A DNA stretch of 9,597 bases, from assembly GCA_028696635.1 (NCBI GenBank), contig JAQVGR010000033.1:1-9597 (forward strand). The letters run 5' to 3'. Below are positions 1 through 6,975 of this stretch, piece by piece (position 1 is the first letter of the stretch; each line of letters begins with the position of its first letter). The translations under genes and the position numbers were made by a program. A model generated the notes under the pieces. It saw only the letters and a list, made by a program, of their open reading frames with translations, did no database searches and was not told where the DNA came from. The stretch is from Candidatus Krumholzibacteriia bacterium. Its GTDB lineage: Bacteria; Krumholzibacteriota; Krumholzibacteriia; Krumholzibacteriales; Krumholzibacteriaceae.

Positions 1-58
1 CTTTCTCGCTATCCAATTGACACAAGCCCCGTTACTCCTGCACACTGCGGCAATGCAT

Positions 59-63
59 GGAGG
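59..63 (+). promoter_or_regulatory. Shine-Dalgarno site that sets the ATPase start
   Basis: GGAGG lies 5 nt before the ATG at 69. An upstream in-frame ATG at 57 overlaps this site and has no comparable site of its own, so 69 is the better start and the four extra residues from 57 are probably not translated. Confidence 0.65.
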
Positions 64-68
64 CTCAT

Positions 69-2804
69 ATGGATGAAGCGAAGGCGCATCACTGGCACGC
101 CATCGAGATCGAGGAGGCCCTGCGACTGCTCGAAAGCTCAGAGGACGGCCTCGGCGAGGAGGAGGCCGGGCGGCGGCTCGAGCGGACGGGGCCCAACGCG
201 CTCGCGGCGGAGGAGGGAGCCGGGCCGCTGAGGATGCTGCTGCGGCAGTTCCACAATCCCCTCATCTACCTGCTGGGAGGGGCGGCGGCGCTCTCGCTCT
301 TCGTCGATCATCCGGTCGATGCGGGGGTCATCGCCGGGGTGATCGTCCTCAACGCCATACTCGGGTTCGTGCAGGAGTGGCGGGCCGAGGGGGCGCTCGC
401 GGCTCTGAGGGGCATGGCGGCCCCGCACGCCAGGGTCCTGCGCGGCGGCACGCCGGTCACGATAGACGCGGCCGAGGTGGTCCCCGGGGACGTGCTGATC
501 CTCGAGACGGGGGACCGTGTGGCGGCCGATGCGCGGCTGCTCGGCGGCGAGGAGATGCGCGTCGACGAGTCGGCCCTGACGGGGGAGTCCGAGCCGGTCG
601 CCAAGGAGCCGGGGGAGCTCGATGAGGACACCCCCATGGCCGACCGCCGCGGGATGGTCTGGATGTCGACCAATGTCACCGGCGGGCGGGGGAGCGCCGT
701 CGTCGTCGAGACGGGGATGCGCACCGAGATGGGCAGGATCGCCGGGGACGTGCGCTCGGTCGAGCGCGAGGCCACCCCTCTCCAGAAGCGGATGCACCGG
801 CTGGGGATCTTCCTCGGGATCGGGGGGATGGGCCTCGCCGCGGTGGTATTCGTCCTCGGTCTCGTGCGGGGGTACGAGGCGGTCGAGATGCTGATGTTCT
901 CCGTCGCCGTCGCCGTCTCCGCCATCCCCGAGGGGCTGCCGGCCGTGATCAGCGTGACCCTCGCGCTCGGCGTGCGGCGCATGGCGGGGCGCGGAGCCAT
1001 CATCCGCCGGATGTCGGCCGTCGAGACCCTCGGGTCGACCCTTGTCATCTGCACCGACAAGACCGGGACGCTGACGCGCAACCAGATGACCGTCAGGCGC
1101 ATCTGGGCCGGCGGGCGGATCTTCGAGACGACCGGCGAGGGGTACGATCCCGCCGGCGAGGTGCGCGGTGAGGACGGCGAACCCGTCGGAGGATCGCGCG
1201 GCGAGGGCGGAGGGCGGCCGGGCAGGCTCCCCGAGGCGCTCGACCGTCTCCTTACCATAGGGGTGCTGTGCGGCAACGCCCGTCTCGGGCGCGAGGAGAA
1301 GGAGTGGCGGGTCGAGGGGAACCCGAGCGAGGGGGCGCTGCTCGCCGCGGCGGCCAAGGCGGGGTTCGACGCGGAGCGCGTGCGCGGGGAGGTCGCGCGC
1401 CTGGCGGAGATCCCCTTCTCGAGCGAGGCGAAGTACATGGCGACCCTTCACCCGGACGGCGGGGGGGAGGGACGGATCGCGTACGTCAAGGGAGCGCCCG
1501 AGCGCGTGCTGAACTTCTGCACGCATGTCCTCGTCGACGGCCGTCGCGAGGAGCTCGGCGGGGGGCTGCGCGAGCGGATCCTCGCGGCCGGCGAGGAGTT
1601 CGCCTCCGGCGCGATGCGCGTCATCGCCGGGGCATTCAGAGAGATGCCGGGCGGGAGCGATTCGCTCGAGCGCTCCGATGTGGAGGGCGGCCTGACGCTG
1701 GCCGGGCTCTGGGGGATGATCGACCCGCCGCGCGAGGAGAGCCGCAAGGCTGTCGAGGATGCGATACGCGCCGGGCTTCGCCCGGTGATGATCACCGGCG
1801 ATCACGCGACCACCGCCATGGCGATAGCCCGGCAGGTCGGGATCGCCGGCGAGGGGAAAGAGGCCGTGACAGGGAGCGAGATCGACGGGATGGACGGACC
1901 CGCCCTGGCGAAGGCCGCCCTCGAGATCGGCGTCTTCGCCCGCGTCACCCCGGCGCACAAGCTGCGGATCCTGCAGGCGCTCAAGGAGCGGGGACATATC
2001 GTCGCGATGACCGGCGACGGGGTGAACGACGCCCCGGCGCTCAAGGGGGCCGACATCGGCGTGGCGATGGGGATCGCCGGGACCGAGGTCGCCAAGGAGG
2101 CGGCCGACATGGTCCTGACCGACGACAACTTCGCCACGATCGTGCACGCCGTGGAGGAAGGGCGCGGGATCTACAACAACCTGCGCCGCGTCGTCTACTT
2201 CCTGCTCGCGACCAACCTCGGCGAGGTGATCACGCTGGCCGCGGCGCTCGTCGTCGGGATGGATCTGCCGCTGACGGCGGTGATGATCCTCTGGATCAAC
2301 CTCGTCACCGACGGCGCCTGTACGGTGCCGCTCGGCGTCGAGCCCCGGCACGGCGATGTCCTCGCGCGGCCGCCGCGCGCCCCCGGCGAGTTCATCATCG
2401 ACCGGCGGATGATGATCCGCATGGCGGCGCTCACCCCGCTGATGGCCGCCGGCACGCTCCTCCTGTTCCGCTACGCGCAGGGGCGCGGCGACCTCGCATA
2501 CGCGCGGACCTGGGCATTCACCGCCATGGCCGCCTTCCAGTGGTTCCAGGCGTTCAACGCCCGCTCCGACCGCCAGTCGGTCTTCTCGATCGGCCTGTTC
2601 GGGAACCGGTGGCTGCTGGCCGGGATCGGCGCGGCGGTCGTTCTGCAGATATTCGCGATCCACACCCCCGTCGGCCGGATGCTTTTCGGGACGATGGCCC
2701 TCTCGTGGATCGACTGGCTGCTGATCCTCGCCGCGTCGAGCTCGATCTGGATCGTCGACGAGATCCTCAAGGCGACGGGAGCGTACGGAAAGTTGCCTGC
2801 TTGA
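69..2804 (+). CDS. P2-type cation-transporting ATPase, probably Ca2+ exporting
   Basis: This is a complete membrane pump of about 911 residues (numbered from the ATG at 69) that couples ATP hydrolysis to cation export through an aspartyl-phosphate intermediate. Seen in the sequence: an N-terminal cation-ATPase domain; the actuator motif TGES at 171-174; the phosphorylation motif DKTGT with Asp330; the nucleotide-binding KGAPE at 474-478; and the hinge TGDGVND at 648-654. About ten hydrophobic segments are arranged as in the family. The ion-site residues match SERCA-type Ca2+ pumps: PEGLP in M4 (Glu288), Asn716 and Glu719 in M5, and Asn744, Thr747 and Asp748 in M6. At the M8 position where SERCA has Glu908 there is Gln824, as in plasma-membrane Ca2+ pumps that move one Ca2+ per cycle. 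Length is normal and no frame damage is visible. The substrate is inferred from these residues; Mn2+ or Na+ is possible. The stop codon overlaps the -35 box of the next promoter. Confidence 0.95.
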   Translation: MDEAKAHHWHAIEIEEALRLLESSEDGLGEEEAGRRLERTGPNALAAEEGAGPLRMLLRQFHNPLIYLLGGAAALSLFVDHPVDAGVIAGVIVLNAILGFVQEWRAEGALAALRGMAAPHARVLRGGTPVTIDAAEVVPGDVLILETGDRVAADARLLGGEEMRVDESALTGESEPVAKEPGELDEDTPMADRRGMVWMSTNVTGGRGSAVVVETGMRTEMGRIAGDVRSVEREATPLQKRMHRLGIFLGIGGMGLAAVVFVLGLVRGYEAVEMLMFSVAVAVSAIPEGLPAVISVTLALGVRRMAGRGAIIRRMSAVETLGSTLVICTDKTGTLTRNQMTVRRIWAGGRIFETTGEGYDPAGEVRGEDGEPVGGSRGEGGGRPGRLPEALDRLLTIGVLCGNARLGREEKEWRVEGNPSEGALLAAAAKAGFDAERVRGEVARLAEIPFSSEAKYMATLHPDGGGEGRIAYVKGAPERVLNFCTHVLVDGRREELGGGLRERILAAGEEFASGAMRVIAGAFREMPGGSDSLERSDVEGGLTLAGLWGMIDPPREESRKAVEDAIRAGLRPVMITGDHATTAMAIARQVGIAGEGKEAVTGSEIDGMDGPALAKAALEIGVFARVTPAHKLRILQALKERGHIVAMTGDGVNDAPALKGADIGVAMGIAGTEVAKEAADMVLTDDNFATIVHAVEEGRGIYNNLRRVVYFLLATNLGEVITLAAALVVGMDLPLTAVMILWINLVTDGACTVPLGVEPRHGDVLARPPRAPGEFIIDRRMMIRMAALTPLMAAGTLLLFRYAQGRGDLAYARTWAFTAMAAFQWFQAFNARSDRQSVFSIGLFGNRWLLAGIGAAVVLQIFAIHTPVGRMLFGTMALSWIDWLLILAASSSIWIVDEILKATGAYGKLPA

Positions 2805-2830
2805 CCCCCGGCGGTATTCTGTAATATAAT
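2801..2830 (+). promoter_or_regulatory. Sigma70-type promoter for the Lon-like/sigma-like/anti-sigma-like unit
   Basis: TTGACC (2801-2806) and a perfect TATAAT (2825-2830) are separated by 18 nt. The expected transcription start is near 2837, about 48 nt before the ATG at 2885. The AT-rich -10 region stands out in otherwise GC-rich DNA. The -35 box overlaps the last codon and stop of the ATPase gene, so the downstream unit can be transcribed on its own. No terminator is visible between the two genes, so read-through from the ATPase is also possible. Confidence 0.7.
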
Positions 2831-2834
2831 CTCC

Positions 2835-2848
2835 CCCAATATATTGGG
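2835..2848. promoter_or_regulatory. 14-bp perfect palindrome, candidate operator
   Basis: CCCAATATATTGGG is a perfect inverted repeat that begins 5 nt after the -10 box and covers the expected transcription start. Its position suits a repressor or other dimeric regulator blocking the promoter at 2801-2830. It has no loop, so it is more likely a DNA site than an RNA hairpin. The binding protein is unknown; the role is inferred from position and symmetry. Confidence 0.5.
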
Positions 2849-2884
2849 CGGCTGCAGCACAGGGCGTTACACCCCGGGAAATCC

Positions 2885-5164
2885 ATGACCACTCGCGAGA
2901 TCGATGACCTCCTGTTCGGTCTGCTCGGCAGAGTCGACGGCGACGCCCGGCACCTCGGGTTCGTCGAGCCGGCCGTGCTGATCTTCGCCCGGTGCATCGA
3001 GGAGCTCGGCCCCGGGGCGTGCGATCAGCAGATCCGCCCCTACGCACCTTCGATGATCCATGCCCTCGATCCCGCGGTCATCCCGACACTCAACTACGAG
3101 GTCCTGAGCGCATTGCCGGGCGTCCTCGATCGCATCGGCGCCGTCGCGCCGGATGAGGCATCGGGGCATGTCGAAGCGATCCGCCGGTCGGCGAGGCAGT
3201 CCCTCGAACGGTATCGACGTCTCCTTGGCGAGGCGCCGGAGGGCGCCGCGGCGGCCTCGCCGGCAGACGAACCGCCCGGAGACTCCGCCGGCGGCCCGGC
3301 GCCCCCCGGCGTCAACCTCGCCCTCGTCTGGCAGTACGCCCGCGGGGGGTACGACTTCTCCCTTGGCAAGACGATACGGACCGGTCTCGATCTGGTCGTG
3401 GCCGGGGACAGATCGCTGACAAGGTCGTTCGACCCGCTGGTCGCCTTCTCGGGTCGTATACGCGAGGAGAGGGATCCGTTCGCCGTGCAGCTGCGCGCCG
3501 CCGTCTCGATCGCCGAGCATGAGTTCCGGCGGTACGGGGTCGGGGAGATACGCAGGCTCCCCCGCGAATATATCTACCGGATCTCGGAGCGGGGGCACGC
3601 GGCCGACTGGCTGAAGCTGTTCACCGGCGGGTCGGCCGGGCTCGGGTTCGCGCTGCTGGCGATGTCGACCCTCGACTCCCTCGATCTGCGCCGACGCAAG
3701 AGGGTCCTGCGAGACGATTTCGTCGTCACCGGCGAGGTCGACCCCGAGGGGAACGTCCGCGAGGTCGATGCGGGGAGCATGGGGCCGAAGGTTGCTGCCG
3801 CGTTCTACTCCGGCTGCCGCACCTTCGTCCTTCCCCACGCGAACCTCGAGGGAGCGAAGCTCGCGCTGGCCGCCCTCGAGAAACGGCACCCCGCGAGGCG
3901 CCTGGAGCTCTTCCCCGTCGCCAGGGCGCGGGAGGCGTACGAGGACCACAGGGTGACAGGGACCAGAGAGGTTTCGCCCGTGAGGATAGCCGCGGGGAAG
4001 ATCGGGCGGATGCGCAAGACGATGGCGGCCGGCCTGGCCGTCTGCGCGGTCGGGGCGCTCCTGGGGATCTTCATTCCGCCGCGTATCGCGCGCGAGATCG
4101 TCACGTACGATTTCGACGGGGGGAGCATCCGCTTCTACAACCGGTACGGGTACAACTTCGACCGGTTCGATGTGCCGTACCACATCAGGACCGTGGACAA
4201 CGATTACTCGGTTCATAGCGCTAAGTCGCACCGGCTCGTTCTCGGCGACGCCGACGGAGACACTCTCACCAGCGAGCTGATATTCATCAGCGTCGAGTCG
4301 AGGGAGGGGAGGAAGTCGCCGCACGGCAGGATCCACGTGCACCTGTTCTCCGGCGAGGGCCGGCTGCTCAGGCACCTGGCGGGGATGCCGGAGGTCGCCG
4401 GCAGCGATCCCGGCCCGGCCGGGGCGCATCGGAACTTCGGGTATTACTACGACATCGTCGAGGACGTCGAAGGCGACGGGCGCAAGGAAGTCCTCATATC
4501 CTTCGCCGATCTCGACTACAGCCTGAGCGGCATCATCAACGTGTCCCTCTCCCGGGGGGATTACCAGTGCTTCCTGCATCCCGGGCACATGATCCGTTTC
4601 GTCACCGGGGATTTCGACAGGGACGGCAGGATCGAGATCGCGGCCGCCGGGGAGACGTCCCTGATGCCGTCGGGGGTGATCGCCGTGCTCGATCCGGCGC
4701 TCATGCACGGGATGACCCCGCAGGCGCTCGACCGCGCGATACCGGGGTTCGCCGACGATGTCGCGATGCGCTACATCGTGCTCCCCGTATCCGATCTGCG
4801 CGACCTTCGCGAGGGGATACAGAAGCCGTTCATCGACACGATCATCAGGGACGAGAAGGGGCGGCTCCGCGTCGGGGCCCTCGAGGACAGCGAGAACGAC
4901 AGGGGAAACGCCCTGTGGTACTATTTCGGTCCCGACTGGCGGTGCGAGGAAGTGGAAGAGACCGACGCGTACAGGGCGGCGCTGGCCCTCGGCCTTTCGG
5001 GGGAGCCCCTGGACGATCGCCTCGAGAAGCAGGCCGCGCGCCTCAAGGGGGAGTTCAGGTACTACACCGGCTCGGGGCTGTCCGATACGCCGGTCGTCAA
5101 CGCGGGATATCTCGCCGCGCTCCGGAAACAGCGTCCCGCGGGGGTGGACAGTGTGCGCGATTGA
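2885..5164 (+). CDS. Membrane-anchored Lon-type Ser-Lys protease with FG-GAP-like propeller
   Basis: This 759-residue protein has no AAA+ module. Residues 1-115 are an unrecognised, probably helical region, followed by an Ala/Pro-rich linker (116-141). Residues about 142-352 resemble the Lon (S16) proteolytic domain: GGSAG with Ser250 at the catalytic serine position, a TGEV strand at 282-285, and Lys302 at the position of the catalytic lysine (second Lys of GGLKEK in E. coli Lon), followed by AAA..SG...FVLP as in Lon. Both dyad residues are present, so activity is plausible. The Ser-Lys spacing is 52 residues against 43 in E. coli Lon. A basic stretch (KIGRMRK) precedes one membrane segment at about 379-397, which predicts a cytoplasmic protease and an outer C-terminal half. 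That half carries Asp-rich FG-GAP/VCBS-like loops at 454-466, 525-538 and 573-590, resembling Ca2+-binding integrin-type propeller blades. The region after 600 is unassigned. The ATG at 2885 has GGGAA four bases upstream. The substrate is unknown; the downstream anti-sigma-like protein is an attractive candidate by inference. Confidence 0.75.
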   Translation: MTTREIDDLLFGLLGRVDGDARHLGFVEPAVLIFARCIEELGPGACDQQIRPYAPSMIHALDPAVIPTLNYEVLSALPGVLDRIGAVAPDEASGHVEAIRRSARQSLERYRRLLGEAPEGAAAASPADEPPGDSAGGPAPPGVNLALVWQYARGGYDFSLGKTIRTGLDLVVAGDRSLTRSFDPLVAFSGRIREERDPFAVQLRAAVSIAEHEFRRYGVGEIRRLPREYIYRISERGHAADWLKLFTGGSAGLGFALLAMSTLDSLDLRRRKRVLRDDFVVTGEVDPEGNVREVDAGSMGPKVAAAFYSGCRTFVLPHANLEGAKLALAALEKRHPARRLELFPVARAREAYEDHRVTGTREVSPVRIAAGKIGRMRKTMAAGLAVCAVGALLGIFIPPRIAREIVTYDFDGGSIRFYNRYGYNFDRFDVPYHIRTVDNDYSVHSAKSHRLVLGDADGDTLTSELIFISVESREGRKSPHGRIHVHLFSGEGRLLRHLAGMPEVAGSDPGPAGAHRNFGYYYDIVEDVEGDGRKEVLISFADLDYSLSGIINVSLSRGDYQCFLHPGHMIRFVTGDFDRDGRIEIAAAGETSLMPSGVIAVLDPALMHGMTPQALDRAIPGFADDVAMRYIVLPVSDLRDLREGIQKPFIDTIIRDEKGRLRVGALEDSENDRGNALWYYFGPDWRCEEVEETDAYRAALALGLSGEPLDDRLEKQAARLKGEFRYYTGSGLSDTPVVNAGYLAALRKQRPAGVDSVRD

Positions 5165-6254
5165 GGGGAGATCGGATTTCGAGAGGGGCTTGCTCGCCGC
5201 GGCCCGCCGCGTCCGGGAGGCGTTCCTGGCGTGCGGGGGCGGCCGGATCGGCGAGGCGGAGCGCAGGGTCCTCGAGGAAGCGGTGAAGCGGGACATGCTC
5301 GTGCTGTACAAGGCCTGCTACGCCTTCGCGGTCGATATCGTCACGGCCAGGGTCAAGGGGCGGTTTCATCTCGACGGAGGCGAGGAGGTCGGCGATCTCG
5401 CCTGCGAGGCGGTCCTCCCGCTGTTCGGGCATCGCAGGAGATCGACGGGGTGCCTGGCGATCGTCGGCACGATGAACTCGCTCTTCGAAAAGAACCCCGC
5501 GCCGACCGGCGAGGACGTCGTCCGGTGGCTCCGGGCGACGGTCAACAGGCTTGTCGACGGCGTGAAGTGCGCGCGGCTCTACGAGAGCAACCCCGAGTAC
5601 GTGAAGACGGCCAGGAAGATAGACCGCTATGTCAGGAACTCCGGGCGGTTCGTCCTCGCGGATTCGATTGTCAGGGATGCGCTCGTCGAGCTCGATCCGG
5701 CCGATCTGAGGAGACCGAGCGCGAGCGAGATCGTCTCCCTCTGCGGGAGCGCGAGCTCCATCCCTGCCTCGGTGCCGGCCGCGGTCGACCTGATATTCGA
5801 CCTGCTGGCCGATGATCCGAGGTTCCGGTCGGCGGTCGAACTCCAGGTCCTGCGCGAGGCGGCCTTCCGCGTCCTCGATCCCCGGCTCCCCGGCCTGCCG
5901 CATCAGCGCCGCCCCGTCACCCCGTACGAGGAGTACCTGCTGGGGAGAGCGGCGGACGCCCTCGAGCAGACGCTGAGCGAAGCGGAGCGCGGGTACTCCT
6001 GGCGCAACAACTTCTCGGAGGCCGAGAGATGCGCGTTCATCGAGGCCGGGAGGGATTACCTGTACGATCTGGCGGCCTCCGGGAGGGCGACGCAGTCCGA
6101 GCGCTCGCTCCTCGCCGCCCATCTGGCCGGATGCACGAGCGCGGTCTACGAGACGGCGTTCAAGGGGAGCTTCCACAACTTCCTGCTGTATCTGGGAAAG
6201 GCCTGGCGCGCCCGCGCCGCGTCTTTTCCGGCCGGCGGATCGGGGGGGCTCTGA
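5151..6254 (+). CDS. Divergent sigma70 region-2-like protein with unknown C-terminal half
   Basis: This is a 367-residue soluble protein starting at GTG 5151, overlapping the protease gene by 14 nt, which suggests translational coupling. A GGGTGG stretch just upstream could serve as a weak ribosome site. Residues about 50-145 resemble sigma-factor region 2: LVLYKACYAFAVDIV, then GDLACEAVLPLF (81-92), comparable to the DLVQEVFLRLF core-binding helix, and VRWLRATVNRLVDGVK (124-139), comparable to the WLR.IARN..ID.LR promoter-melting helix. An insertion of about 30 residues separates the two. The remaining roughly 200 residues are mostly helical, and I see no canonical region-4 helix-turn-helix. 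The gene that follows encodes an anti-sigma-type zinc motif, which supports the sigma-like reading. The assignment is by eye and the similarity is weak; an unrelated helical protein remains possible. The GTG start is a judgement, with TTG 5190 as an alternative. Confidence 0.5.
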   Translation: MCAIEGRSDFERGLLAAARRVREAFLACGGGRIGEAERRVLEEAVKRDMLVLYKACYAFAVDIVTARVKGRFHLDGGEEVGDLACEAVLPLFGHRRRSTGCLAIVGTMNSLFEKNPAPTGEDVVRWLRATVNRLVDGVKCARLYESNPEYVKTARKIDRYVRNSGRFVLADSIVRDALVELDPADLRRPSASEIVSLCGSASSIPASVPAAVDLIFDLLADDPRFRSAVELQVLREAAFRVLDPRLPGLPHQRRPVTPYEEYLLGRAADALEQTLSEAERGYSWRNNFSEAERCAFIEAGRDYLYDLAASGRATQSERSLLAAHLAGCTSAVYETAFKGSFHNFLLYLGKAWRARAASFPAGGSGGL

Positions 6255-6329
6255 AACGGCGATGAATATTCCACGTGCAGTCTGCGGGAATGGCGGCATA
6301 TGAATAGAGGGAAGAACGAACGACTCGCC

Positions 6330-6334
6330 GGAGG
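6330..6334 (+). promoter_or_regulatory. Shine-Dalgarno site favouring the start at 6339
   Basis: GGAGG, followed by four G, lies directly before the ATG at 6339. The earlier in-frame ATG at 6300 has only a weak GGCGG upstream. The site therefore favours a start at 6339. Confidence 0.55.
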
Positions 6335-6338
6335 GGGG

Positions 6339-6968
6339 ATGTGCCTGTCGGAGAAGATCCTCCGGACTCTCGCCATTCGACTGTCGGAGAAGGCCGGCCA
6401 GCGCGGCACGGCCGAGGAAGGTCCGCCGGATCGGATCCCGGGGGACCTTTTTGCCGGGGACGAGAAGGACATGCGCGAGCATATCGACAGATGCACGGTC
6501 TGCAGGAAGCGGCTGCTCGAGGAGATCTATTCCCTCTTCCGCGTCCGGGAGGCGTTCGGCGACCCGGCGAACGAGGAGCGGTTCGAGGCGGCGGTGCGAG
6601 GCGCCGTCCTCGTCGACGAGACGCGCGGGGAGGAAGTGCCGCCGTTGGAGACGGTCCTGTTCCCCGATCCGTACGACGAGCGCGGGGCCGGACCGGCTCT
6701 CGCCGCCGCCTCGGGCGGATCCGGCGAGCGGCCGCTGAGATATTCATCCGCAGACGGAAAGATCGTGCTCCGTCAGTATGCCGCCCCCGGCGATCCCCGC
6801 CCGAGGTTCAGGCTGATCGCCGACGATCCGCGGCTGGCGGCGGGGGCCGAGGTCGTCATCGGCGGCCGCACGTATACAACCGATGCGTCGGGATGCCTCG
6901 ATCTCCCCGATGAGCGGCAGGCGCCCGCCTTCGGGGCGCGGATCGTCGTCAGATCGAGGAGCGTCTGA
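6339..6968 (+). CDS. Soluble zinc-finger anti-sigma-like protein with C-terminal beta domain
   Basis: This protein has 209 residues from ATG 6339, or 222 from the in-frame ATG 6300. It begins CLSEKILRTLA, like the first helix of anti-sigma zinc-finger (zf-HC2/ZAS) proteins, and has the motif His48-x3-Cys52-x2-Cys55 (HIDRCTVC). Cys2 could be the fourth zinc ligand, although its distance to His48 is longer than usual because of a Gly/Pro-rich insertion. In this family the fold binds region 2 of a sigma factor. Unlike many ZAS proteins there is no membrane helix, so it should be cytoplasmic. Residues about 132-209 form a likely small beta-sandwich ending in VVIGGRTYTTDASGCLDLPD, similar in style to carboxypeptidase-regulatory-like domains. 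It is the last gene of the unit, 84 nt after the sigma-like gene. Sequestering that neighbour, with release by the Lon-like protease or by a redox or zinc change, is inferred from order only. Confidence 0.6.
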   Translation: MCLSEKILRTLAIRLSEKAGQRGTAEEGPPDRIPGDLFAGDEKDMREHIDRCTVCRKRLLEEIYSLFRVREAFGDPANEERFEAAVRGAVLVDETRGEEVPPLETVLFPDPYDERGAGPALAAASGGSGERPLRYSSADGKIVLRQYAAPGDPRPRFRLIADDPRLAAGAEVVIGGRTYTTDASGCLDLPDERQAPAFGARIVVRSRSV

Positions 6969-6975
6969 GATCCCG

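Noticed and set aside
17..46. TTGACA at 17-22 as the -35 box of an ATPase promoter
   Set aside because: The hexamer is perfect, but no acceptable -10 box lies 16-18 nt downstream; the best match, near 41-46, fits only three of six positions. The true promoter may lie outside the window.
138..3047. A 969-codon open frame on the minus strand opposite the ATPase
   Set aside because: It is antisense to a gene with all P-type ATPase motifs, is dominated by Arg, Pro, Gly and His as expected from GC-rich reverse frames, and shows no domain pattern.
4758..5150. Extension of the sigma-like gene upstream to ATG 4758
   Set aside because: The extra 131 codons lie inside the protease gene in another frame and have shadow-like composition (Arg, Ser, Thr-rich). 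The protein-like sequence begins around GTG 5151.
2885..5164. Reading the protease-like gene as a true Lon (lon) protease
   Set aside because: There is no AAA+ ATPase module, no Lon N-terminal substrate domain, and a membrane helix plus propeller region follows; only the proteolytic domain is Lon-like.
2867..5311. An 814-codon open frame on the minus strand opposite the Lon-like gene
   Set aside because: Antisense shadow in GC-rich DNA; the plus-strand protein has recognisable protease, membrane and propeller regions, and this one has none.
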